Positions 1 through 13,600 of a stretch of 64,000 nucleotides of DNA are shown piece by piece. Position numbers and translations under genes: made by a program. Position 1 is the first letter of the stretch; every line of letters starts with the position of its first letter. Below the pieces are notes generated by a model, which was not told the DNA's origin, did not search any database, and saw only the letters and a list, made by a program, of their open reading frames with translations. Location of the stretch: contig NC_089275.1 in the NCBI RefSeq assembly GCF_963678975.1, forward strand, positions 28,519,977 through 28,583,976, in the 5' to 3' direction. The DNA comes from Dysidea avara. Lineage: Eukaryota; Porifera; Demospongiae; Dictyoceratida; Dysideidae.

Positions 1-9
1 AAATAAATG

Positions 10-137
10 TGAGTAAAAACAAACCAAAAAGTCAGCTATGGGCTAGTTTTGGGGCCTTATGAAGTACAAAAAAGAAATAAAATCCTCACAAAAACAGCCA
101 AGCTGTGAAATAAGATTAGCTGTTTTTGTGTGAATTA
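10..137 (+). repeat. Fragment of hairpin family F1
   Basis: The stretch carries the outer arm of hairpin family F1 (GTGAGTAAAAAC, then a GC-richer block and AAACAGCCAAGCTGTGAAAT) followed almost at once by the mirrored end AGCTGTTTTTGTGTG. It is an internally deleted copy of the hairpins at 38.66, 40.44 and 58.82 kb. No coding potential. Confidence 0.6.
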
Positions 138-1385
138 TTATGTACAGTTATAGTGTGTAAAGTAGCATGAAGCCACCTTCAGGATCCACACAGTAAGTTT
201 GATTTTGTACAATTTGCCTTCTCTCTGCATCCTTTCCTGATTTTCATTCATTTGCAAACATCAGATGCTAAAATTTCCATGTTGCTGCAGGATGGATACC
301 AGAAAACTATGTAGATAAAGCAGTAGTGGAGCACCATCTGTACAGTATTGGCATTTTTTAAATTTAAAAATAACTTGAAGGAGTATTATATTCTTGTGTA
401 AAAGTATCCTAGTTGAATTAAGACAGTTACAATCATGAGAGAATACTGTATAGTACTGTATGTACACTGTTGCAATTGATGAAAGGACAATAAGGTATGA
501 GGTATACAGCTGAGGTACTAATAAATCATGAGGTGAAGCCAAGTGCTTTATTAGCATTGAGGCCAAGTGCCAAATGCTTTATTATTCATATAACATGAGC
601 AATAGATACTTTAAGATATGATATAATATGGAATGTTCTAGTGGATTGAAGTTCAGTATACAAAAGAAGATAGCATATGTAGCAGTGTACATATACTACT
701 TGTTTACTTACTTGTGTAGACAATTAGGAATAACAATACTAGTCTAGTTAGTTTGTATAGTCCAGTTGTATATTACTGGCTTCCTTGTGTATAACCAGCC
801 TGTTAGTTAGTGACACAGTTGTAAACCTCAGAAATTTTCTGTGAACTTAGCTGCTGATTACTGAGTTCAGATAATAATGTTGGCAGTACCCAACTATCCT
901 GGGGGTTGCTGACAACAAACCACCGGCAAGAAATTGTAGATAAAACTGGTACTTTTAACGGTGCTTAAGAGCATTTGACAAATTTAAATTTGATGAATTA
1001 AACCGATTCGTCAAATATGGTACTCTCATAACAGTATTTTATCAAACTTTGATGTTTCATAAAGTACCCTTCACACTTCAACTGTACTTTAAGGAAAATA
1101 AAATACACTTTTTGTTTGATGGTAACCACATAAAGTCCTTTAAATCTATATAGAATAATTTTTCAGTACACAGAAAATTACTGTAAGAAGTCTAATTAAC
1201 TGTGTTTTGTGTAGATCTTTAATTTTATGATTTCGTGTAGCTTGCCAAAGCTAATAAAATGTGTGTTCATCAAACGTTATCTTCTGTCCGCTCTATGTTA
1301 GTGATCAAAATGTTAGCTAGATAAACTTTATTACCATTTTTGCTCACTTATAAGTATATTTATTATACAAATTATATTCATCTAG
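138..1385. other. Intron or upstream sequence of the receptor gene
   Basis: AT-rich sequence without a convincing reading frame. The 101-codon frame on the - strand at 261-566 is low complexity and looks like chance. The next real feature is the exon starting at 1386, whose first two bases complete a codon begun in an exon before the window, so this stretch is most simply an intron. Confidence 0.5.
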
Positions 1386-1635
1386 GATATGCACGCAGAC
1401 GATGTCTTCAAAGTAGTGAGTGGGGAAGACCAAATGTGTCAGATTGCCATGCACTGGAGATATTTAGACTTGAGGAGCAAACAAAATTTTTACTTGATGA
1501 AAGTACAACGGAATCACTTAGTGCAGATAATGTTACTGAGATTGCTGATGACTTGAGCAACAGTTTGAAGACTTCTCAACAACTTTTTCCAAGTGACCTA
1601 TCTTCTATTACAAACATATTGGATGCTATCATCTT
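1386..1635 (+). CDS. Receptor exon: end of extracellular module and GAIN start
   Basis: Acceptor CATCTAG, donor GTAAGT. It starts in phase 1 and encodes RRRCLQSSEWGRPNVSDC, which has the C...W.P..SDC pattern seen at the end of the hormone-receptor-like (HRM) module in adhesion GPCRs, followed by acidic helical sequence typical of GAIN subdomain A. The exon ends in phase 2 and joins the next as ...LDAII-F-ATVQ. Confidence 0.85.
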
Positions 1636-4600
1636 GTAAGTTGTACAGCTTTGAGGAAATATTCAATCAGAAAGCAATAAGAAGTTTTGGTCTGTTTAGG
1701 GTCACCACTCATATTTTTATGAAATGTGATATACACATTGAGTCTATCAGTTAGCAGTGCTTTTATTTTTCATAATACGTATATACAACTGAAGGTAAAG
1801 TATTCATCTGAAATTATTATTTTCAGTTGTTGCTCTTTACTATGTTGAAATTTATTGAATTATGGAATGTCTAATGATACTTTGAATGTTTTCTCGAAAA
1901 GTGGTTTATTTTGATGCCATATATGTATATACATGTACTTCAATTTTGGGACCACAAATCACATAAAATAACAATTTAAAACGTAATGTATCTATAACTA
2001 AATTCCTGGGAATTTTTTAATTGTAGTGCTACCGTGCAACTCAACAATGAGGAAGTTGATCAGTTATTTATACAGAATGTGACTGAGGTAGGTAAACACA
2101 GTACTTGTGCATCCATACACAGTTACATATGTGCTATATATTAGTGAATATAATAAACAATTTAAATCTACGAGATGAAACAATGACAGAAAGGCCATAC
2201 AGCTTAAGCTACTGTTTACTTGGTTAATATAATAAATGGTAATCACCTGTAACAAAAGTCTCTAAACTAATTTAGATCTTTGTGTAGAGTTTGTCCTCTT
2301 AATCTCACACCCCAAGACCTTGATTCATTAAGGAAACACACATTTTTGAGATACTGTATTTTCAATGGAAAATTTTTTCACCATTGTTGCAATTGAGGTA
2401 CACAATGAAAATGTCACTATTTGGCTGCTGGCATGTGAATTTTTGCCCACAAATTTTTGTTGGACCTGTTACATGTATTTGTGAAAATTTTATCCCTCAA
2501 ATATGACCAACTATGCATGTATTTTTGCAGATAGAGTAAGCCTTATCATACAGTATGGTAGTGTCAAACAGACAGTAAAGTAGTACTGCATAGTAGGGGG
2601 TACTAACGCAAGCCTCCAAAATGTCACCTCTGTATAAAAATCATCATAGAACTATCTCTTGTGATGAAAAGCACACTTACATAAGAGTCCTAGTGTTACT
2701 TATGCCACAAAATTAATAGTGTTGAAAACTATAAACCCTTACAGAGGAATGGATACTGAATTTTAAATAAAAACTGCCTTAACCCAAACTTTAGTTTGCC
2801 TGCCTCACTGCCAACCTGCCTGACCACATTTGCAAAACCAAACGCTAAACAGTGCATTGTATGACCACTATTACGTCACAATAACAAACTCACCAGTGGA
2901 ATGTGCCTTTTGGGGTTCTGATTAGTGTCTGCCCCTTATGCCTCGCCTTCCTTTTATCTTCAATCATGTCTGCCTTCATCTTCTTCATGCAACAAGGCAT
3001 TAATTATCCATATTGACACTTTCCATATTTAGACTCTACAAACAATGTGCTTTTGCAGCTGTAAGAGGTATTACTATAGCTAGTGGACAACATACACTAC
3101 TTTTAGCTGCATGATAGGATTGAACATACCACGTAATGATCTAGCAACACCAATAATGATCGATCACTGCAACAAGCCTCCAAATGATCTGGCAAATCAA
3201 CCATCATACTTGTTATTGGTAGTAGGGTGAAAAGGAGGCACATAAAGACCATGCCCCTTAAAATATCCATACAACAGCTCATTCAGAGGTTTACTAAATC
3301 ACTTAGTCACCTACACATGTTCACATAGTCACCTGTATGCCCTCAAGAAATTTTACATATGATAAAAAATTATAACATAAAAGACTCACTGCAGTACTTC
3401 TATATCCACAATTATGTGCATCACTGACTGTAGAACAATTCGGTCTTTAATTTAGCAGAGCGGCAGGTTGAGGAGTTGGCTAACATTCGCTATCATGTAT
3501 CGTCAAGTAGTGATTCCTTATTCTTGGGAGCAGAATTACACTTTTATTTTCATCTTTAATGCTCGTTGCTAATGCTGTAGTACTCTTCTTCTCTGTGTTC
3601 TGCAAACAATTCTGAACAAATAGAAGACTAAGCACATCTAGCTGTAGCCATTACAATGGTTACAGGTACCCACTACCTAAATAATTATCTTTGTGGGCAT
3701 CATAGGAATTTCAGGACAAGTGTTCTGCTGTTTTTCGTTGTTCTTTCACCCCATACTCATGTCATGGCTATAAAGGTACGTACATTAAACCATTGTAATG
3801 TATAGTCTAAATAATTTAGAAACCTCAACCTACGGGAACTAAGCAATTTAGTAACCCTAATTTTTCAGTGGGTGAATTTCTTACATTTCTCTGTAACATG
3901 TGTAAATCTCAAGCAAACTGTAGGACAACAGTTCTGTGCTATTTAGTGTACAACATAAAGTGTAACAATTAAGTATAGTAGATATTGTGTGTAGCTAGTC
4001 CAATTTCTTTTAGGATTTTGCTGAAGTGTTGGATATTGTGTTTGATGAAGAAAATGATCCATCTTTTCAATACATGTTAAACGAGGTATGACTACCTGCA
4101 CATACACAATGGGAGAGTTAGTATCAGTCACTCTACACATACACCTGTACTGTGTAGTTCCACATAAGTATTATCTAATCCAAAACAGCCAAGCTGTAAA
4201 AAAACAGTGCGGCCTTCAAAAAGGCTATGGTGAAAAAAGATGTGAATCCAAGGTGGCGGCCAAGAAATGGCTGTGATGGTAGGTTAATTGTAAAAATTTT
4301 AATAACGACAATTCAGGTGAATTTTTGTGCCGCTTGGTCTTGGCAAAAAATTCACCTAAATTGCCGTTATAAAAATTTTTACCATTAACCTACCATCACA
4401 GCCATTTCTTGGCCGCCACCTTGGATTTCACATCTTTTTTCACCATAGCCTTTTTGAGGGCCGCACTGTTTTTTTACAGCTTGGCTGTTTTGGATTAGAT
4501 TTCATTTCTTTTTGTATTTGTATACCACAAATAGGCTGGCTTTGGGACTTTTTTAACCTGTCTTTTTTTCTCTACCACAGGAAGAAGAAAAGATGAAGCA

Positions 4601-7600
4601 GATGTACTTTAAATATTTCTGATTTTATCAGTAAATGTACAAATTATATATATAATACATATATTTATTACAGAACTCTCCATGGTGGTTTCTTTGTAAC
4701 TGATCACTCTACAAGGTGACTTCTCATTGCTGCCCTCTCTATAGGGTGAATTGTTAGTAGCTGAACAATCTACAAGGGAACTTCTTCTAGCTGATCTCTC
4801 TACAGGGTGATTTGTTTGTAGCTGAACTATCTACAAGGTAATTTCTTCTAGCTGATCTCTCTACAGGGTGATTTGTTTGTAGCTGAATTCTGTGCAGGTG
4901 ATTTGTTTGCAGCTGAGCTCTTTACAGAATGGTTTCTTTGTAGCTGAACTCTCTACAAGGTAACTTCTTCTAACTGATCTTTCTACAGGGCAATTTGTTT
5001 GTGGCTGAATTTTCTACAGGGTGATTTCTTTGAAGCTGAACTCTCTATATGGTGGTTTCTTTGTAACTGTACTCTCTACAAGGTAATTTCTTCTGGCTGA
5101 TCTCTCTACAGGGTGATTTGTTTGTAGCTGAACTCTCTACAGGTGATTTCGTTGCAGCTGAACTCTCTACATGATGGTTTCTTTGTAGCTGAACTCTCCA
5201 CAAGGTAACTTCTTCTATCTGATCTCTCTACAGGGAGATTTGTTTGTAGCTTAACTCTCTACAGGTGATTTGTTTGCAGCTGAACTCTCTACATGATGGT
5301 TCTTTGTAGCTGAACTCTCTACAAGGTAACTTCTTCTAGCTGATCTTTCTACAGGGAGATTTGTTTGTAGCTGAACTCTCTACATGATGGTTCTTTGTAG
5401 CTGAACTCTCTACAAGGTGACTTCGTCTAGCTGATGTCTCTACAAGGTCACTAGTTTGTAGCTGAACTCTCTACATGATGGTTTCTTTGTAACTGAACTC
5501 TCTACAAAGTGACTCCTTCTAGCTGATTTTTCTACAGGGTGATTTGTTTGTAGCTGAACTCACTATAGGTGATTTGTTTGCAGCTGAACTCTCTACAATA
5601 TGGTTTCTTTGTAGCTGAACTTTCCACAAGGTAACTTCTTCTAGCTGATCTCTCTACAGATTTGTTTGTAGCTGAACTCTCTACAAGGCAACTTCTTCTA
5701 GCTGATCTCTCTACAGGGAGATTTGTTTGTAGCTGAACTCTCTACAGGTGATTTGTTTGCAGCTGAACTCTCTACATGATGGTTTCTTTGTAGCAGAACT
5801 CTCTACAAGGTAACTGATGTCTCTACAAGGTCAGTAGTTTGTAGCTGAACACTCTATTATGGTGGTTTCTTTGTAACCGAACCCTCTACAAGGTTACTTC
5901 TTCTGGCTGATCTTTCTAGAGGGTGATTTGTTTGTAGCTGAACTCTCTACAAGGAAACTTCTTCTAGCTGATCTCTCTACAGGGAGATTTATTTGTAACT
6001 GAATTCTCTACAAGTGATTTGTTTGCAGCTGAACTCTCTACATGATGGTTTCTTTGTACCTGAACTCTGTACAAGGTAATTTATTTTAGCTGATGTCTCT
6101 ACAAGGTCACTAGTTTGTAGCTGAACTCTCTACATGATGGTTTCTTTGTAACTGAACTCTCTACAAAGTGACTCCTTCTAGCTGATCTTTCTACAGGGTG
6201 ATTTGTTCGTAGCTGAACTCTCTATAGGTGATTTGTTTGCAGCTGAACTCTCTACAATATGGTTTCTTTGTAGCTGAACTCTCCACAAGGTAACTTCTTC
6301 TAGCTGATCTCTCTACAGATTTGTTTGTAGCTGAACTCTCTACAAGGAAACTTCTTCTAGCTGATCTCTCTACAGGGAGATTTGTTTGTAGCTGAACTCT
6401 CTACAGGTGTTTTGTTTGCAGCTGAACTCTCTACATGATGGTTTCTTTGTAGCTGAACTCTCTACAAGGTAATTTCTTCTAGCTGATCTTTCTACAGGGT
6501 GAATTGTTTCTAGCTGATCTATATACAGGTTACTTGTTTCTAGCTGATCTCTTGAATTGTCTTCAGGGTGACTGCTCTATTAGGATGACTGCTCTATTAG
6601 AGTATCTCGATCTCGCACTTGCTGCTCCAAGTTGGATTTCGTGTTATAACTCCGTGGCTTTAAGTCTGATTCTTCTACACCATTGAAGAGCCTTTCTAAG
6701 ATGATTACTCCTTCTATACAGCGATTTTCAAAGCTTTCCCCTTAGCGGTTTATCTGGTAGGCGTGCCAAGTAGTCGTTTTTTATTAGCTAATCTCGATTG
6801 CATAATTGTTACACACATGTTGGTTTTTTCGTTGTATCTTCCTGCTTTTTAGCTCGATTTCTTTCAAACCACGAAAGGTTTGAGGTTCAATACTTAACCT
6901 ATTCATCCACCGATTTTCAGCTTCTTCCCATACGCAGTTTACCCTGTAGGCGTGACAATATATTGGTGTTATTTTTCGTGAATAATCGATCATAACTCTT
7001 TTCCTGTTTATCGTATTCTAGCCAAAGTACAGAGATGCGCCTTTATACCCCCTTCTGTGAGCCAAATTTCAAGGCAATCGGATATAGCGTTCGCGTTTTA
7101 TAGCAGTTTTTGTAAGTGTGCAAAAAGAGGAAGAAAAATAAGAAGAAAAAAACGAAGAAACTAAGCCAATTTTTGAAGTCGCATATCTCGGGAACGCTTG
7201 AAGCGATTTCGCTCTAATTTGGAATGTGGAGTGCTGAAGGTGGAGGGAGTGTCCACAGCAAAATTCGTCTTGTTTCATCAAGGCAGCACAGAGCTACGGA
7301 GGTGCGAAAATTGCGTTTTCTTTCTTCCTGTCAATATACTCACGGGTGTTACTCGCCGGCTTCTTGGGCCGCACGACACACTACCGTGTTTCTTGATTAT
7401 GTAGAAGCCCTAACTAATTTTACTCTTGCTAGTATGCAACTTACAATGGAGAAGACTATTAAAGTAATAACATGAATGGTGGCCTACGTTCATATGTGTC
7501 CAGGCCTACAAAACGTTAGTGTGATGGGTACAAATTAGACCACATCACCATAACAGTTCATACTTCAGCACTAGAATACGATAATTTAGTATTCTGTGAT

Positions 7601-10600
7601 TTGTAATACAAAGCCAATAAAATGATTGATAAGGGCTGAAAGTTGCACAGTCATAGCATAATGGGATGAGGAGTTAGCTTGTGGGAACTATGCTCCAAAT
7701 TTTTCTATTCCAAATTTCTCCAAGAAAGTTAACATTATGCTTTCGTTGTTCCCAAAATGTACTCACTATTCCCAAATTATTCCCAAATTATTTTCAATTT
7801 TTATAACTTCTTTACTTTTGTAATTAAATAGTACAGCAAGTCAGTAAAAACTGCTGAATCTGGCTGTATCAATTTGTCAGAAGAGCTATTTTACTAGCAA
7901 GATACTTAATGTCAATTATAATGAGTAATGAACTTAATTGTTTTATTGGAGTAAGTGACTGCTCTATTAGAGTATTTCGATCTAGATTTATTTTTAAGCC
8001 AATTATACTCTAAACTGCATCAAAATGCTGAAATAATGCTTAATATTTACCCTATCATCATTCCAGAAATTATTCAGGCATAATTTCAGCATCCCTAATG
8101 AGGAGGTACGTATGAGTCATGATTTCTATTGGCAAACTTTATGTGTTCACATTCCCTGTTTCACAGAACTGCTCACATAATTATTATGTATTAGGAAATT
8201 TAATAAAGTGGTGTAGGTGTAGGTGTAGCCCTTCTACCTGGAGCTATCATATGACAGATGTAATGTTGTAGCACTAAGTACATGTATATGTGACTGGTTA
8301 AGTAAAGCTACAAAATTATAGAAAAATGTACTGAAATATAGTGGGTAAACAAATTGTATCGTCTTTCAGTCATGAGTTGCAAATAATTAAGTGTCTGTAA
8401 TTTATTTACCATGGATGTTGCTGTGCAAATCAAATTTATTGCTGTTCCATATTTCTGGCACTCTAACTCCAAGACTATTCATCATAAAGAGGTGAAAGTT
8501 TGGCTGTTTACTCCTATGTTACTATTGATAAGTAAAATTAGTTTCATAAGGAATCATAGACATAAAAGTAGTGAAACAGGTACACCTGAAGATATACTAA
8601 TGGACTTTTTAATTCTTAATTCAGTCTATACCCATGACTAAGTCAGGGATTAAAATTAATGTCCCCTAATATACCTGCAGGCATGGGTAACCTCTCTTGT
8701 TTCACTACTTGTTTATGATCCCTAATCAAACCCTAAGTTTTCCTTCTACTTGTTTGCTTACTTTAAATCATGACTGGTGAACCAGCACATACTACATCAA
8801 AAAAGAGTACGATGCCATACATAATGTTTTCATCTGAAAGCGAACCCCATCTATCAATTACTGAAAATGTGAAGTGATCTTTAGCCTATTATGCTTCATT
8901 TTTGGCTACATATATTCAGCCCATTACACAGTGCTACAAATACAAAACATTCGAGTACAGTAGTACCACTGAGATCAATCCAGTTACCAAGGAAAATTTC
9001 CATTACAAATGTATGTAAGCAATCATGCACTAGCTACCACAAATTGACACCTTGTGCTGTCAGCAAGGTGAAATGAGACACAAAGGAGGACAAAAGTAAG
9101 TCTGTGATGCATACATCAAGACACACAGTATTGTGTCGTGCGGCCAAGAAAGCAGACATGCCACACCATGAGCATATTTACAGGAAGAAAGAAAACAACC
9201 TTTTCATGTGTACATAGGTCCATGTCCTCTTCTCCAAAGCACACCATCTTTTGCATTATAGCTGTCCGTCAGGCCACACAGCAAATTTCATTAAATTCGT
9301 AACAGCCATTTGCGAGATATGAGTGTTCAAAGTTTCAATTTAATTTCTTTGTTCTTTTTCTTATGCTGTACAGGGGCCACAGTGACTTTGATTTATTTTC
9401 GCACATTATGCAAAAATTGCTATAAAACATAAATGTGTATTTTGATTGTCTCAATCTTTGGCATAAATAAAGTATGTATTAAGGTGAATTAACATACCTA
9501 GTTTGCTATGAATTTGATGAATATCCACAGAATTATGAGCATTTATTCATGTAAAAAAGATCAAACTTCTGTCACAGCTACAGGGTAAACTGAGTATGGG
9601 AATAATTTTAAAATTGGTGTGTACATAGACTGATCATCAGAGCAGAGCCTTTTGATGCTTTGAATAGCAATAGAGTTACACTTACAAAGTTATAAAGCAA
9701 TAAAAACCAAACAAGTGTAAAATCGCGGGTTCGAGATACTCTAATGGAGCATTTACCGCTGGGTGAATAGGGTGCACAAAAATGTCAAAAAACTTTCCAG
9801 AGTTTGAACCAGGGACCTCCATACCTAACACCTACATCCTCAACCACTGAACCACTACTATCTTGGTTGATCACCTCACTTAATTTCTACTTTATAAATG
9901 AAAATTCTAAATAAACGTAATTTCACAGATCTACCAATAGAAGTACTAGAACATTCTATGTATGTTCTATTAGAAGTCCTCAAAATAATGTGTACTCTAA
10001 TAGAGTACAAGTATAAAGAAATATTAGGAATATTAAGTTTGATTAGAGATCATAGAAAAAAGTAGGGAAACAAGGGAGGTTGCCTACACTGCAGATATAC
10101 TAGTGGACATTTAATCCTTGCTTCAGTCTATACCCATAACTAAATTAGGAATTAAATATCTACTACCTGTATATTTGCAGGTGTAGGAAACCTCCCATGC
10201 TTCCCTACTTTTTATTTCTATGATATCCCCAATCAAACTTAAAATTCTTAGTTTTCCTTTTACAGTACTTGTTTGTTTACTTTTTTGTAACATTATTGTG
10301 ACTGGTGAACCAACGCAAAACCACATCAAACGAAAGGATGGCACCAAAGTTGATGTTTTCATCTGATTACACACCCCAGGTATCAATTACTGATTCGAAA
10401 GTGAAGCAGTCATTACGCTTCGCTATCAGCTACAGGTGTATGTTCACCCAGTTATACAGTGCTATAAGCGAAGAAAAGTAGGAAAAGCACCTCTGCAATC
10501 AAATCAGTCACCATGAAAATATGGACAATTCATAACTCGAGATTGAACGGTGGTCACTACGCTTCGCTTTCACCTATTTCAGTCTGTTACACAGCCTTAC

Positions 10601-13600
10601 AAACAAAGAACAGTATGTACGAGAAGCATCATTGAAATCAATCCAGTCACAACAGAAAATGCAGGTGAGATACCAACACAGCCACAGGGAAGCCGCTTCA
10701 CGCTATTGCAAATTGACACCTTGCATTGCATAATTGTCTGTGGAAAAAAGAACTGGAACATAAAGAGGACAAAGGCAAGTCCATGATGTGTGTATTGTTA
10801 GGGATGCAGCGGTTATGCCAGCATAATTTCGAGCATAATGGGTATGTGTGGGAATCAAGAATTACACTAGCATTTTGAGATGATTATAAAGCTTTAACAG
10901 TATGAAAATCTGCAGACTGCACAATTTCGTTAAAAAATCAAGGTACTCTAATAGAGCAGTCAAAAACTCTAATAGATCAGTCATTGAATAATATTTACTC
11001 TAATAAAGCAGTCACGTTGACATGAAATACTCTAATACAGCAACCACCTAAAGACTTCAAGACTATTTAAAGCTTAAACATCAATGAAAATGGTCTGATA
11101 CAGCCATTATTAGCCAATTATGGTGGCATAATTTTGGGAATAATTTTGGCAGTTCTCCAAAGCATATTAGGTGATTTTTTGAGCACTGCTCAATAGCATA
11201 ATGTTCAATTTTTGGAGCATAATAGCCTCATGCCTATGTATTGTACGTACTGTGGTTGGTGAAAAGGCACCTCTTGGGATGAAACAACGTCAGATAGTGG
11301 AGAAATCAAGCCCGTAGCTATATTCATTGTCGAGTTATGCTTGACCAAAGGCATCAGTTAGTTAGCCAGAATAAAATTGTGTTCAATAGAAAATTGTTAA
11401 AATTCCATAGAAACTTTTTTGGAAGAGTTTGGGGTTGGTCTGAATACATTTTTGAGCTTGGCTATGCCTAACCAATACTGCCAAGTTGTCATGAAGAGAA
11501 ATTGAGGCTGGTTTTAGGGTGATATTTTTGGCTGGATAAGTCCAGATATGCATGATCCCTAATATATACCATACTGTATGATAAAGTTTTAAGATTAGAT
11601 GTTTATCGTTGATTTGTGTTCTGCGCATTCAGCTTTGTTGCAGTCCTAATTAAATCCAGTTGGCTAACAATTTGGCTGCCTTGGTTTCTGTACATTGACT
11701 ATTAAGAAAGGTGGCCAATTAGAGTTTACTAGATGATACCAGTCAATGATAAAGATCTAATGTTGCAATATTGTTTTATCATGCCAGTTATAAACTTTTA
11801 TTTTATTGATGCATCTTTTTTTACAGCCAAGCTGTTTTTGCATGAAAAATTATCATTACAGAATAAAGCACAAACAACTAAAACAGAGAGTGAAAGATTA
11901 CTAGCAACATCAGAACAAACAGGAAGGTTGCTAAGTACTATCCTAGATGTTGATACTAATGAAACTGTCAACACTATTCTTATAGGAAGTAGAAACAACA
12001 TCGGTTAGTTTGTATGCAGGCTTTACACATGTATTAAGGTTTACTGTTCTGCTAACATTTCATACATATCAGGACACAGATAAAGTCAGTATACTGTATC
12101 TTAGTATTATGCTTACAATGCCTACACACACTGTACACTAGACCTATGTCCTTCCCAACATTTTAGATTCAGCCTTTAAAATGAATCCTGCTGCCTTTAA
12201 TAGAAACAATTTTGTGCTTTTAATACTGTAGGTTGAAAAGACTAGAAATCCTTTTGTATCATTTTATTGATCAGCTAAGGATCCTTGGTTATTTTCTACA
12301 TGTCAGAAAACAATATGAAACAGTGTACAGGTTTTGAAAGTGTACTAATACCTTTCTCAAACGTATACTTCCACCTGCCCTTAATAGTACAGTGTAAGTG
12401 TAGTGTAGCATGAGGGTATGACCTTGTAGTGTTCACATTGCCCTAGTTGGGAATGTTTTATTTATTTATCCTAGACAACACTTGTTGTTGAGTCAAAATC
12501 ATAGTCCTTTATTGCATTCCCTTAATTGCATTTGTCTTCCAAAGGTACTAATGCACTCCCTCTCACATATTATGTGCAGTATCATTAGCTAGATACATAC
12601 ACACTTAGAGAATGGTGTGGCAGACAGGTGGTGTGTACATAATACTTTGATATGCTCAAGTATCATTTTATATTTAGGTATCTTTTGCTATTAGTAAACA
12701 AGCTGGATGGTCTTCATGTTTGTTATGTGATACTTTTTAGCTATTGAAGTAGTGATACCAACAGAGGAAAGTTTAAGCATGAAAGGAAGCATCACTTTGC
12801 CTGAAACTAGCTCATCTGTTTTCGGACACATGACACCTACATTTCAAATACCAAGTGCTGTGATATTGAACCAGATCAATAAAGAAGGTGAAGTATATTT
12901 TTAAAGCAGCCAACCATACATAGCTCTATGTACATGAAAGTGGCTAGTCTACAATATGCTACACTTCAATCATGGCAAATACCCTGTGCTTGCTATGGAT
13001 AATAGCTGCCTTACCATTTCTAAATTATGAAACACTATGGTAGTAGAGTTCCTGTATAAATGAATGTCACCTGCAAAAATGCTACCAATATATACAAACC
13101 ATCTTTACACGATAAAAATCAGAAGAGTCTTAGTTCATCTCCAGTATTAAAACACCATTTCATGCTGCAATCACAAACTCATGTGCCTTTTCTAATTATG
13201 GCTCTTCTGACAAATGTCTGCCTTCTGTGATTTGCCATTCCTTTTGTCTCCAATTACATGGCTGTCTTCTTCCTCATGTAAGGAAACCATACCAAGGTGT
13301 TTGTTATCCATATCAACGTTTTTAGTGTATTTGCAGATTCCACAAGATGCTTCCACTACTGTCTGTATGAAAAATAGATAATAAAAGTAGATACCTGTAG
13401 CTGTGCTTATGAAATGATTACATGCATAGTGACTATAACCTTAAGCAATCAAGATATTATCAGACAGTGGTGACCTTATGTACCTCATAATGACCTAGTT
13501 GCATTCAGCTACAGTTTTGCTGTAGAAAACAAGAGATGCAACTGTGCCCCTTAATTTATTCGTAACTTACTCAAGAAAAGCAGCGAGATTGATAAAGCAG

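Noticed and set aside
261..566. 101-codon frame on the - strand
   Set aside because: Low-complexity, AT-rich, no motif or splice context; looks like a chance open frame.
4670..6555. CRISPR-like look of the repeat-spacer satellite
   Set aside because: Spacers are few types repeated many times, the genome is eukaryotic and no cas genes are present; it is a satellite.
6784..7475. Overlapping frames in the R2 module that recur in other copies (for example ...NFQLLP...ANNRS)
   Set aside because: They recur only because the DNA repeats. Copies carry stops and shifts, several frames are open at once, and no protein motif is visible.
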